A DNA stretch of 64,000 bases from Methanobrevibacter ruminantium M1 (lineage in GTDB: Archaea; Methanobacteriota; Methanobacteria; Methanobacteriales; Methanobacteriaceae). The DNA lies in the NCBI RefSeq assembly GCF_000024185.1, contig NC_013790.1, positions 1,635,501 to 1,699,500 on the forward strand. The letters are read 5' to 3'. A program made the translations under genes and the position numbers. The notes beneath the pieces were generated by a model. It did no database searches. It was given only the letters and a program-made list of their open reading frames with translations, and had not been told where the DNA came from. Of this stretch, positions 1 through 8,016 are shown piece after piece (positions within the stretch are counted from its first letter, which is position 1; every line of letters starts with the position of its first letter).

Positions 1-85
1 TAGTTAAATTTAAAAAAAAGATAAAAATGAAAATTAAGTAATAAAAAATTACTTAATTTAAAAATAAATAAAAAGATTAATTTTT

Positions 86-943
86 TTAACTGAAATTAAA
101 AATACTTAATATAGCATTGAGAATACCATCAATGGAGAATCCTGATGTGGTATTGTTAACAGCATCATCCAATTGTTCCTTATAGCTGTTTGCATCATCT
201 TGAACCTCTTGGAGCTGTTGAATGGTATCTGCAAGGTTTTCAATGTCGCTATCGGAAATGTTGATATTATAGGTTGTGCTGTAGTCATTTATTATTGTCA
301 CAATTGTATCATGATCTGTAATATTCTTTTCCTGAACCTCTTCCTTTACATCATCCACCAATTTGGATAATTCTTCAGAGCTTACATCATCATTATTTTC
401 AACAATTGCAGCTTCTGTATAAATTTGATCGTTAGCTGCTTGCTTTACATTTTCTGGAATTTCAACATCTGTAACTTCCTCATAACAGTTCATGATTCCT
501 GCAAGGGCAGATTCCCCAGTAGCAGTTACAGGAGTGCTTACATAGACATGTCCGCTTGTAATTCCCGCTGACTTTAAGGCAGAGGCATACATTTGAGGAG
601 TGATTGTTGTAATGGAATTGTCCACTTCAACTGTGATCTCATTGTTTTGGGTCATATCCACCAAAGCGCATGACACTATCTGATTGGAATTGTATGTTTT
701 TCCGCTTATTCCAGAGGATATTGCATTTACGTCAGCTGCAGTAATCACTTCACCTTGAACGTTGGAACTTCCATATCCCTTGCTTGCAAAGTAATTATCC
801 ACAATAGACTTGTAATTTTGATTATTGTATGTAGTTTCGCCGTAAGTTATTACAATACCATTGTCAGTTGCTGAAAAGGCAGTTGGAATAACTGAGATTG
901 CTATAATAGCAATTACCAATATAGAAATTATTTCTTTTCTCAT
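86..943 (-). CDS. Secreted DUF1002 family protein
   Basis: The product has an N-terminal signal peptide (hydrophobic run IISILVIAIIAISVIP, then AFSA) and is probably exported. The body resembles the DUF1002 family (Firmicutes YpuA-like), with conserved segments such as VITYGETTYNNQ and a motif around STPVTATGESALAGI. The family's function is unknown. The last ~100 residues are helical and acidic (EELSKLVDDVKEEVQ), possibly a coiled coil. I chose the ATG that follows GAGGTG with 6-nt spacing; an in-frame GTG three codons upstream lies inside that ribosome site. A TATA box lies about 45 bp upstream. The family is best known from gut Firmicutes, so transfer is possible but untested. Confidence 0.75.
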   Translation of the reverse strand: MRKEIISILVIAIIAISVIPTAFSATDNGIVITYGETTYNNQNYKSIVDNYFASKGYGSSNVQGEVITAADVNAISSGISGKTYNSNQIVSCALVDMTQNNEITVEVDNSITTITPQMYASALKSAGITSGHVYVSTPVTATGESALAGIMNCYEEVTDVEIPENVKQAANDQIYTEAAIVENNDDVSSEELSKLVDDVKEEVQEKNITDHDTIVTIINDYSTTYNINISDSDIENLADTIQQLQEVQDDANSYKEQLDDAVNNTTSGFSIDGILNAILSIFNFS

Positions 944-986
944 ACTTATCACCTCTTTAATTTCTATAATCTTAATTAGTCAAACT

Positions 987-997
987 AGTATATAAAT
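987..997 (-). promoter_or_regulatory. TATA box of the DUF1002 gene
   Basis: Minus-strand ATTTATATACT lies about 45-55 bp before the DUF1002 start codon, the distance expected for an archaeal TATA box plus a short leader. It resembles the boxes before the ribbon-helix-helix, rubredoxin and first molbindin genes in this window. Confidence 0.5.
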
Positions 998-1217
998 GTA
1001 ATGTATTTTTTACAAAATAAAAAGATTTATAAAGGCACTCTTAAAATTGTTAAAAATTATAGTTCTAAGATTAGGTAAAAAAGCTTTAAAATTACTGGAA
1101 TCAACTAAATAAATAAATACTATTTAAATCAAAAAGATCTATAGCGAATAAACTTATAATGATTATAAGGATTATAACGAATTAATCATTTAATCAAAAA
1201 CAAGCATAGTGAATAAA

Positions 1218-1784
1218 ATGAAAAGCTCCATAACTAAAGAAGACTATTTAAGAATCTATGAAATGACAGATGATGTTTTCACACTTGATTTTGACTGTGG
1301 AAAGCTCTGCAACAATATCTGCTGCACCATCGAAAAGGAAGCCAAGGATGATGAGTATCTTGAGATGGTATTGTATCTCTTGCCTGGCGAAGAGGAACTC
1401 TTTTTTGAAAACCAATGGTTTGAGATGTATTATGAAACAACAGATGAATATGAATACCCTGATTCATGGAAAGGGAAGGTATATTATGTAAAGTGCTCCG
1501 ATCCACCATATTGCGATAGGAAAAGAAGGCCTATCCAATGCAGGTCATTTCCGGTAAGCCCACATCTTGATAAGGACAACAAGCTCCATCTTATCTATGA
1601 TGAGGATGACTTCAGCTATGACTGTCCAATAGTCAGCCAAAAGATGGAATTAAGCGACAATTTCAAGGAAAAGATATTAAAGATGTGGAGCATCTTAATA
1701 GAGGATGAACTGATCTTCGATTTAATAAAGATGGAGTCAGTACAACGAGAAAATAATGAAAAAGAGTATGATTTTGTTTTTTAA
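1218..1784 (+). CDS. YkgJ-like zinc/iron-chelating cysteine-cluster protein
   Basis: A 188-residue soluble protein. It starts with a CxxxCxxxCC cluster (CGKLCNNICC, about residues 29-38) and has more cysteines downstream (CSDPPYCDRK, RPIQCRSFP, YDCPI). This is the pattern of the YkgJ/UPF0153 family, assumed to bind zinc or an iron-sulfur centre; its biochemical role is unknown. The R-P-I-Q-C-R-S-F-P segment is typical of the family. I prefer the ATG preceded by GTGAATAAA; the GTG three codons earlier is the alternative. It is transcribed away from its neighbours and seems to be a single-gene unit. Confidence 0.7.
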   Translation: MKSSITKEDYLRIYEMTDDVFTLDFDCGKLCNNICCTIEKEAKDDEYLEMVLYLLPGEEELFFENQWFEMYYETTDEYEYPDSWKGKVYYVKCSDPPYCDRKRRPIQCRSFPVSPHLDKDNKLHLIYDEDDFSYDCPIVSQKMELSDNFKEKILKMWSILIEDELIFDLIKMESVQRENNEKEYDFVF

Positions 1785-1886
1785 AATAAATAACTAACCG
1801 TTTTAAAAAGAAAAAGGATATAAAAGACTACAAAATCTAGCCAATGAAAAATAATAAAAATAAAAATTATAATTTATTGAAGATTA

Positions 1887-2486
1887 CTACCAATCATAGC
1901 CATAATAAGCGCCATCATCAAAGGAATCATCAAAAGAGTCATCATAAACGTCTGATTCATAATAGGCATCATCATCAAAGTCATATTCACTATCATGATA
2001 AGGCTTATAATCCCTTTGATTGGTTGATGATAAGACATCTTTAAGCTTTGGCCCTTTTGCTGCAATATATACAAAATCATCCTCTGTTGCAAAGACAAAA
2101 TGCTTTACGCCATTCTTCTTTGCATAGAATCCAGTTACATGAGATATGGTTTTCTTATTCAGATTGATTCCATTTATTGTAAAGGAACTGAATCCATCCA
2201 AAAGGTTCTTGTTAAACTTTGTGGAATGCTTATCCAAGCTGATATTAAGGAAATTGTTTCCCTTTTTAAAATGAGCGTAGCTTAGCCTATTTACATCATC
2301 CCATCCCTCATCCACCAGTTTATATGAGTCAGGGACATTGAAGCAGACCCCACGAATATAGTAGTTGCTATATCCCTTTGGAGCATTGTCTGCTGCTGAG
2401 AGATTATCATTTAAAATAAAACAAGTGTTAATGAGTGCAAATGCTATAAAAATAGTTAATAATAATTTAAATCTTTTTTTATTCAT
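1887..2486 (-). CDS. Hypothetical secreted protein with acidic Tyr-rich tail
   Basis: I do not recognise a family. Residues 1-31 form a signal peptide (Lys/Arg start, hydrophobic core, cleavage probably near SAADNA). A central domain of about 110 residues contains GYSNYYIRGVCFNVPDSYK and FVFATEDDFVYIAA, suggesting a small beta-rich fold. The last 35 residues are almost only D, Y, S and E (DSEYDFDDDAYY...YGYDW), a low-complexity acidic tail that could bind cations or the cell surface. The start is supported by GGGGGTTAAA just before the ATG. Convergent with the YkgJ-like gene. Confidence 0.6.
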   Translation of the reverse strand: MNKKRFKLLLTIFIAFALINTCFILNDNLSAADNAPKGYSNYYIRGVCFNVPDSYKLVDEGWDDVNRLSYAHFKKGNNFLNISLDKHSTKFNKNLLDGFSSFTINGINLNKKTISHVTGFYAKKNGVKHFVFATEDDFVYIAAKGPKLKDVLSSTNQRDYKPYHDSEYDFDDDAYYESDVYDDSFDDSFDDGAYYGYDW

Positions 2487-2630
2487 TTTAACCCCCTTTA
2501 AAAATAATTTAAACCTTAAATAATTTAACCTTAAAAAAATAATTTAAACCTTAAAAAAAATAATAGATAATAGAATTTAAGAAATACCATTATTCATTCA
2601 ATAAGCTATTAAACCCAATAATTTATAAAC

Positions 2631-3314
2631 TTATTCTTTTTCTACCAATCTTGCCTCAATGACATTATATGTACCATTATCCAAATGCCAGTCTGTCTCG
2701 GCATCCACTATCTCAATTCTCTTTTTAAATATAGGCCCGTCAATCACAAGGGTTTCAGCCTCTCCCCCTTCAAATGCAAGATTAAGATATGTCTTTTCAC
2801 TGATTTTCTCAAGCTCTTGGAGGGCTTGAGCATCTATCAAACGGCCTAGCCACTTCTCATCAAGTCCTTCTGCAAAGACACCGCTTATGATTACCTTAAA
2901 GCCTGTTTCCAATACAAGTTCCATATATTCCTTTGGATCCTTATGCCAATATGGTGAAATGGCCTTTATTCCAGTTTCATCAGCTAAGTTTTCTATTCTT
3001 GACTTTTGATAGGTTGAAAAAAGTGCTCCAGTATAAATTGCTTCAATTCCCTCTTCCTTTAGTTGTATGAATCCTCTTCTTAAGTCTTTAAGCTCTTCTT
3101 CCTTTACTCCATCTGTCTCCACTTCCATAAGAGGAATTTCAACAGCCTGTGAGATCAAATCAGTCATATGAATGTTTGGAACATGAAACATATATGACTC
3201 ATCATTCTGGGATTTCATTGAAAGAAGATATCTAACATCATCTCCATTGTTTATGGCATAGTTTAAGGCCATTGCACTGTCTTTTCCACCTGAAAATAAA
3301 ACTGCTGATTTCAT
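2631..3314 (-). CDS. dph6: Diphthine--ammonia ligase (Dph6-type ATP-pyrophosphatase)
   Basis: The product matches the MJ0570/Dph6 family of N-type ATP pyrophosphatases. The PP-loop SGGKDSAMA is at residues 8-16, and the family block GGEAETLVIDGP lies near residue 185. The enzyme amidates diphthine on elongation factor 2 to diphthamide with ATP and ammonium in the cytoplasm. The 227-residue length is typical of the archaeal short form, which lacks the extra domains of the yeast protein. GGTG five bases before the ATG supports the start. It appears monocistronic. Confidence 0.8.
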   Translation of the reverse strand: MKSAVLFSGGKDSAMALNYAINNGDDVRYLLSMKSQNDESYMFHVPNIHMTDLISQAVEIPLMEVETDGVKEEELKDLRRGFIQLKEEGIEAIYTGALFSTYQKSRIENLADETGIKAISPYWHKDPKEYMELVLETGFKVIISGVFAEGLDEKWLGRLIDAQALQELEKISEKTYLNLAFEGGEAETLVIDGPIFKKRIEIVDAETDWHLDNGTYNVIEARLVEKE

Positions 3315-3430
3315 TTATACACCATCGTAAGAATTAAAGTTAAAATAAATAAAACTGTAAGAATAAAGTAAAATAAAAAAATTTATGATAAAATAGCTAA
3401 AATAAATAATCTAAACAAAATAAACCAATA

Positions 3431-3550
3431 ATAATTAAAAATTAAATAAATAAATAATTTAAACAAAATAAAACTTAATAAAAATTAAAAATTAAATAAA
3501 TAAATAATTTAAACAAAATAAAACTTAATAAAAATTAAAAATTTAAGAAA
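3431..3550. repeat. 50-bp AT-rich tandem repeat
   Basis: An ATTAAATAAATAAATAATTT-containing unit recurs exactly 50 bp apart, followed by a partial third copy. It lies in the gap between the dph6 gene and the membrane-protein gene. No gene is seen in the gap. Confidence 0.75.
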
Positions 3551-3586
3551 TGAATAAATTTAAATAAAAAATAGAAAGAAACGGGA

Positions 3587-4372
3587 TTATCCCCCTCTTC
3601 TAAAGGCTCTTACAAACTTGGTTAAAGGCTCTACATATATGCCTGCAATAGCAACCAATACACCAATTATGCCTGTAATGCACATTACAACATAATCTGG
3701 AGCCAGATGATCATAGAAATAATGAATGGTATCCTGAACAGGGCCTTCTACTGAGACTATAGTATAATGATTGTCCCTTAAATATTCCTTGATATCCAGA
3801 ACCTGATTTGCATTCACATTAACCTTAATGTGAACAAAGGCAAATTCCGAGCTCACTCCAACAGTATTGGAAAGCCAAGTAACAAGGGATCCCAATGTGG
3901 CTGTTGAGCTTGCATCGTTCTTTAGGTCAACGGAAATATTATTGGTTCCTATGCTATAGCGCTCTATCTGAGAATCATTCTTAAGATAGCTATCAATATA
4001 TGTTTTCGTTTCATTATTTATCGAGCTTGTTGTAAGCTCAAATCCATTAGTGCTTACTGAATTGACCCCATTTTGATTTAGAATCTTTTCAGTGACATCA
4101 CTGATATTGGATGTCGATGGAATGTTCAGGTTTATTATCTCACTTTCCATTGTAAACAATCCCTGGAGATTGCCCAATACATAGGGACTGTCCTGATACA
4201 TAGGATATATAAAGAAGTATCCGCCAATAGCACCGAGAACAAATCCTATTGCAATAATGGAAATTATTTCACGCCTTCCAACATAGGGTGAGAGAATACC
4301 CATTGAAAAGGCAAAGACCATTATTATAATGAATAGGATTAGATATATTATTCCAGAGATTAAATCCATCAT
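3587..4372 (-). CDS. Conserved membrane protein with extracytoplasmic domain
   Basis: I cannot name the family. Two hydrophobic segments at the N-terminus (around IIYLILFIIIMVFAFSMGIL and IISIIAIGFVLGAIGGYFF) flank a short loop. A domain of about 160 residues follows, probably outside the membrane. A last membrane helix (VVMCITGIIGVLVAIAGIYV) ends in a basic tail FVRAFRRGG. The domain repeats a strand-helix pattern (NGVNSVSTNGFELT; HYTIVSVEGPVQ). It lies beside the pilin-like and prepilin-peptidase genes on the same strand, so a part in that secretion or pilus apparatus is possible. The gap of about 250 bp does not prove one operon. The start is one of two adjacent ATGs and uncertain. Confidence 0.5.
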   Translation of the reverse strand: MMDLISGIIYLILFIIIMVFAFSMGILSPYVGRREIISIIAIGFVLGAIGGYFFIYPMYQDSPYVLGNLQGLFTMESEIINLNIPSTSNISDVTEKILNQNGVNSVSTNGFELTTSSINNETKTYIDSYLKNDSQIERYSIGTNNISVDLKNDASSTATLGSLVTWLSNTVGVSSEFAFVHIKVNVNANQVLDIKEYLRDNHYTIVSVEGPVQDTIHYFYDHLAPDYVVMCITGIIGVLVAIAGIYVEPLTKFVRAFRRGG

Positions 4373-4639
4373 AACCAGCTCTTTCAATTAATAAATTTAT
4401 AAAATATCGTTTAACAAACTAAATACAAAAAATAATTACCTAAATTAAGTTTAAAAATCGCAAAATAAAACATATCGAATATTAGAAACGAATGATAGAT
4501 TATTTTAGATTTCAGTAAGATAAACTTAAAAAGATAAATATTTACAATTTTTAATCTATTATTATATTTAATACAAATAATTAATAAACCTTATGAAAAT
4601 CTATTATTTTTATAAGATTTTGCATTTTAAAACGAAAAT

Positions 4640-5221
4640 TTAATTTAACTTAGAGAGCCTGATTAGTCCGGTATCCTCATCCCATTCAACTAAAATCTTA
4701 TTGAAACCCTTTGAAAACTGAATATTTGTATTTAGACCTATATAATCATATTCGCTAGATATCTCTTTGTGGTTATTATCTGACAATTCCAAATCAGCAT
4801 ATGCAATCCCCTTTTGGCCATTGTTGGTAAATCGAACAGAAAAATCTTGATTGAAATCAAGCAAGACCACCTTTTTAGAACCCTTTCCGCTATAGTAGCA
4901 GAAATCAATAGAATCAGTTATTTTTGACAGTTCATTCTTTGTGCTTATAGAGTTTATGACATCATTTGAATAATCAATTGTTAGTGAGAGGATAGGAACA
5001 GAAAGGAGTGTTATTAGTAGAATGACCATCATAGCGCTTAGTATGTATTCTAGTGAGAGTTGTCCTTTATTGTCTATTGATATAAACTTAAATAAACCTT
5101 TATTGTTGATTGATATAAACTTAAATAAACATTTATTAATTGATATAAACTTAAATAAACTGTTATTGTTTATTGATTTAAAAGGCAAAGAAGATTTTTT
5201 AGCTATTGATTTATCAAACAT
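4640..5221 (-). CDS. Class III signal peptide (type IV pilin-like) protein with repeated leader
   Basis: The diagnostic sequence is KG|QLSLEYIL followed by a hydrophobic stretch (MMVILLITLLSVPILSL), the class III signal peptide of archaeal euryarchaeal pilins, cleaved before Q by an EppA-type peptidase. A mature domain of about 140 residues follows, probably a minor pilin or surface subunit. Oddly, 53 residues precede the cleavage site, where the family usually has about 10-20. The extension is built from four related copies of LFKFISINNKG encoded by tandem DNA repeats. The ATG has a good ribosome site (GAGGT, 4 nt spacing), and no in-frame ATG occurs later in the leader. The likely processing enzyme is encoded next door. 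Confidence 0.75.
   Translation of the reverse strand: MFDKSIAKKSSLPFKSINNNSLFKFISINKCLFKFISINNKGLFKFISIDNKGQLSLEYILSAMMVILLITLLSVPILSLTIDYSNDVINSISTKNELSKITDSIDFCYYSGKGSKKVVLLDFNQDFSVRFTNNGQKGIAYADLELSDNNHKEISSEYDYIGLNTNIQFSKGFNKILVEWDEDTGLIRLSKLN
5065..5185. repeat. In-frame tandem repeat encoding the pilin leader
   Basis: Copies of a unit of about 33-36 bp containing TTGATATAAACTTAAATAAA on the plus strand run through the leader-coding part of the pilin-like gene. They stay in frame and create the repeated LFKFISI peptide. Confidence 0.75.
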
Positions 5222-5315
5222 AATTACCTCAGCACAATTAAGAAATTAGATTATAGTTGAAATTAATCATTAATAGAAATTAATTAAATCATTATAAAAA
5301 TTAATTTTATAAAAA

Positions 5316-6224
5316 TTAGATTATTGTTGAAATTAAAAACACCAAATCACCGAAAGCCAAGAATACCAAATATCCTACAGTCAAAGAGGGAACAAAAGGA
5401 ACTCCCATTTTGATTTTAAAATTGGGAAAGTTTATTAAAGTTTCCATATATGCAAAATTGATTAGTTTAATGTCATCCCTTGTCAGACCTGCCATTGAAG
5501 ATGACTTAAGGACATAAGAATTCTCTTTAAATTGACTTGCTTTTAGATTGTAGCACTCTTCATTTCCAGTCAGCTCTTCCATCAAGTTAAATAGCTCCAA
5601 GCTATTGAAATAATAATCCTCTACAATCATTCCCTCCTTCAGGTCATTTATAAATACTGTCTTTGTTGACAGTTCCTTTATGAGCAATTTCATATTGGAA
5701 AAAGCAAATAATATCAAGTTCAGCTTGTTTTCCCTAAGCAACTTATAAACAAGCAGTAATAGAATAACCGGAAATGACAATAAGATTGAATTTATCAGTA
5801 TTGAAAAGATCTTAGGATAAAGAATTATCTGGCTATTGAATGAAAAGCTATTTAAGATGCTGCCAGTATAGAAATGATTCAGAATATCTATAAAGGGAAG
5901 TGAAAACCCTATTGAACAGAATAGCTTCAGGTCTCCACCTCCCCAAAAGGATATTTTCCATAGGACAAATGAGATAATAAAAATTATAATTAAATAAGAT
6001 ACATAAAATATTGCGTACAATCGATTATTAAGGACAATTAAAATCAATACATTTATTAGAATCCCAAATGTCATAAGGAAAACACTTAACTTATTTGGAA
6101 TAATCCCATACTTCAGATCATAATAGTTAGCCAATAAGAGTGTAAAGAATACCATAATGAAGCCAGACATCAGATAAAAGTCAATGTTGTTAAAGATATT
6201 CCAAAATAAAATATAGATATTCAT
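5316..6224 (-). CDS. Prepilin/preflagellin-type A24 aspartic peptidase
   Basis: A polytopic membrane protease of the A24 family. The first catalytic Asp lies in ANYYDLKYGIIPNKLS (about residue 36). The second lies in the GxGD-type motif WGGGDLKLF (about residue 97). At least six hydrophobic segments surround them. A soluble C-terminal part (about residues 180-285, FINDLKEGMIVEDYYF...AGLTRDDIKLI) matches the extra domain of archaeal EppA/FlaK-like enzymes. It probably removes class III leader peptides, including that of the adjacent pilin-like protein. GGTGAT three bases before the ATG fixes the start. A 19-bp iteron-like array lies about 160 bp upstream. Confidence 0.82.
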   Translation of the reverse strand: MNIYILFWNIFNNIDFYLMSGFIMVFFTLLLANYYDLKYGIIPNKLSVFLMTFGILINVLILIVLNNRLYAIFYVSYLIIIFIISFVLWKISFWGGGDLKLFCSIGFSLPFIDILNHFYTGSILNSFSFNSQIILYPKIFSILINSILLSFPVILLLLVYKLLRENKLNLILFAFSNMKLLIKELSTKTVFINDLKEGMIVEDYYFNSLELFNLMEELTGNEECYNLKASQFKENSYVLKSSSMAGLTRDDIKLINFAYMETLINFPNFKIKMGVPFVPSLTVGYLVFLAFGDLVFLISTII

Positions 6225-6385
6225 GGAATCACCATCGCATGATTCAAATCTTTTAGATTCGAATTCTTTAAAATTTAAGGAGTTTGTCTTAGAAAGATTA
6301 ATTAACTAAATTGTCTTTATTTAATCCAAATAAGACAATAACTATTTTATTTCTTCAAATATTTAAATTTAATGCTTTTTTTCAA

Positions 6386-6671
6386 GTAAAAATTGATTTC
6401 ATTTCGTAAAATTGATTTTAGAATGTAAAATTGATGTCATCTCGTAAAATTGATGTCATTTCGTAAAATTTACTTGATTTCGTAAAATTTACTTCAAGAT
6501 AGTAAATTGATTTCATCGTGTGAAAGTTGTATGAAAATGTGAAATTGACCTGATTTCGTAAAATTGATGCCATCATATGAAAGTTGTATGAAAATGTGAA
6601 ATTGACCTGATTTCGTAAAATTGATGCCATCATATGAAAGTTGTATGAAAATGTGAAATTGACCTGAAGCT
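6386..6671. repeat. 19-bp tandem (iteron-like) array, ~15 units
   Basis: From 6406 the sequence splits without remainder into 14 units of exactly 19 bp, each beginning GTAAAATT, GTGAAATT, GTGAAAGT, ATGAAAGT or AGTAAATT. One 20-bp unit precedes them. Typical units are GTAAAATTGATGTCATTTC and GTGAAATTGACCTGATTTC. The last units repeat as a 57-bp (3 x 19) higher-order block. The 71-codon open frame seen across it on the minus strand follows from this periodicity and is not a credible gene. Flanks at 6225-6385 and 6672-6980 are AT-rich with no gene. Confidence 0.9.
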
Positions 6672-6980
6672 GGAATTTTTTGTTAGATGAGAGACAATAG
6701 GATTCTTTTAATTAGTTGGATTTAGAAATATGAAATAATATTTAAAAAGTTTTATTTTTTTAAAATAAAAATTTAAAACTAGAATCAGATTAAATAAGGT
6801 AAAATAAAATTAAGATAAAAAATTACAAAAGTCAATGAAATTATGAAAAAAGTAATACAAAAATTGTCAAAAATTTCTAAAAATAGCATGAAACATTTAA
6901 AATTAAGAAAATAGTCCAAAAAGATTGTAAAAAAAAATAAAAAATAAGAAAAAATAATTAAAAGAGATTCTAAAAAAGAA

Positions 6981-7580
6981 CTATTTTAAAAAGATATAGC
7001 ATTCGGATAGAATGACAGTCCCATTGTTTAAAACCATACCATGGCTTTTCAAGACAGACTTATTCTTTGGACTAGGCCTTAAGCTAATGAAATCAACGTC
7101 TTTGGAACTTGATTCAACAATTATGCGTTTTCCCTTGAACTTGATAAAGTTGTTTCCCTTATTGGAAAAATGTTGACTTTCATCAAGGTCGTTTTCCTCC
7201 AAATAATCCTTGAAGACCTGATCGGCTTTAGAGATCATCTTAATCCTTTCTTCCATAACAAGGTCGTTCAAGATTGTATTGACCAATTCAAATTCCAATT
7301 CTAAATTAATTGCTATCTCATCTAAAAAACAGACCTTATACTTTTTGAAGTAGCTTATTACCTCTCTTTTAGCGTCCTGATAATTAATTTTCCTCATGTC
7401 AGCAATTTTATAATTCTTCAATTGTTCACGAATCGCTTCCCTTAAGAAGTCTGAAATGCTTAAATAAGCACCACAGTCCACCAAATGAACTAATTCATCA
7501 TGAACATTCATCGGAACCTTTGTAGCAATGGTTTTACCAATGCCTTTAGCGTTTGCAAGATTATTATCTAAATCATTCAT
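6981..7580 (-). CDS. Ribbon-helix-helix transcriptional regulator with C-terminal helical domain
   Basis: The N-terminal 60 residues fit a CopG/NikR-type ribbon-helix-helix: strand TIATKVPMNV, helix VHDELVHLVDCG, turn AYLSIS, helix DFLREAIREQLKNYK. The next part (about residues 65-125, AKREVISYFKKYKVCFLDEIAINL...) looks like a winged-helix or other small helical domain. The last 70 residues are unknown. GAGGGG five bases before the ATG supports the start, and a strong TATA box precedes it. The target is unknown; the 19-bp array just downstream is an obvious candidate binding site, since such proteins often bind repeated sites. Confidence 0.7.
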   Translation of the reverse strand: MNDLDNNLANAKGIGKTIATKVPMNVHDELVHLVDCGAYLSISDFLREAIREQLKNYKIADMRKINYQDAKREVISYFKKYKVCFLDEIAINLELEFELVNTILNDLVMEERIKMISKADQVFKDYLEENDLDESQHFSNKGNNFIKFKGKRIIVESSSKDVDFISLRPSPKNKSVLKSHGMVLNNGTVILSECYIFLK

Positions 7581-7634
7581 ATTACCCCTCTAAATAATTT
7601 TTAATTAAATATAATTATAGATTGAACTTAATAT

Positions 7635-7645
7635 CATATAAAACA
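7635..7645 (-). promoter_or_regulatory. TATA box of the ribbon-helix-helix gene
   Basis: Minus-strand GTTTTATATGA, followed by TATTAAGTTCAAT, lies about 55-65 bp before the start codon. The whole block matches those before the second rubredoxin and the first molbindin gene. Confidence 0.5.
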
Positions 7646-7736
7646 ATTCCTAATGCGAAAAAAAGAAAAAAAGAAAAAGCACAATTGTGCAAAAGTGAAA
7701 AAACACAATATCACAAAAGATAAAAAATGAAAAAAC

Positions 7737-7806
7737 ACACTTGCACAAAAACACAAAAACACACTTGCACAAAAACACAAAAACACAAAAATGCAAAAAT
7801 GCAAAA
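7737..7806. repeat. 24-bp CA-rich tandem repeat
   Basis: The unit ACACTTGCACAAAAACACAA recurs 24 bp apart, then decays into CACAAAAA and TGCAAAAA runs. It sits in the 436-bp gap between pyrG and the ribbon-helix-helix gene; the rest of that gap is plain AT-rich DNA without a visible gene. Confidence 0.75.
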
Positions 7807-8016
7807 ATAAGAAAAATATTCCAAAAAATTAAGTAAATAACTTTAAATAATTAAAATAAGGCCAGAATAAATTAAAAAATTATAAAAATGATTAAAAAAA
7901 AGTTAAAAAAACCAAACAATTAAAATTCATTTAATAAGTAAAAATAGGAATAAAAATAATAATTAAAATAAGATAAAAAAAAAGTTAAAAAAAGTTAAAT
8001 TAGCAGCTAATAAAAA

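Noticed and set aside
1844-2098. His-rich and Met-rich open frames overlapping the 3' end of the secreted protein gene
   Set aside because: They are antisense or frame-shifted readings of the Asp/Tyr-rich tail (GAT/ATC codons read as His or Met/Ile).
6418-6633. 71-codon minus-strand open frame (MASILRNQVNFTF repeats)
   Set aside because: It is a by-product of the 19-bp array (57 = 3 x 19 keeps one frame open). It has no ribosome site and the non-57 part breaks the peptide repeat.
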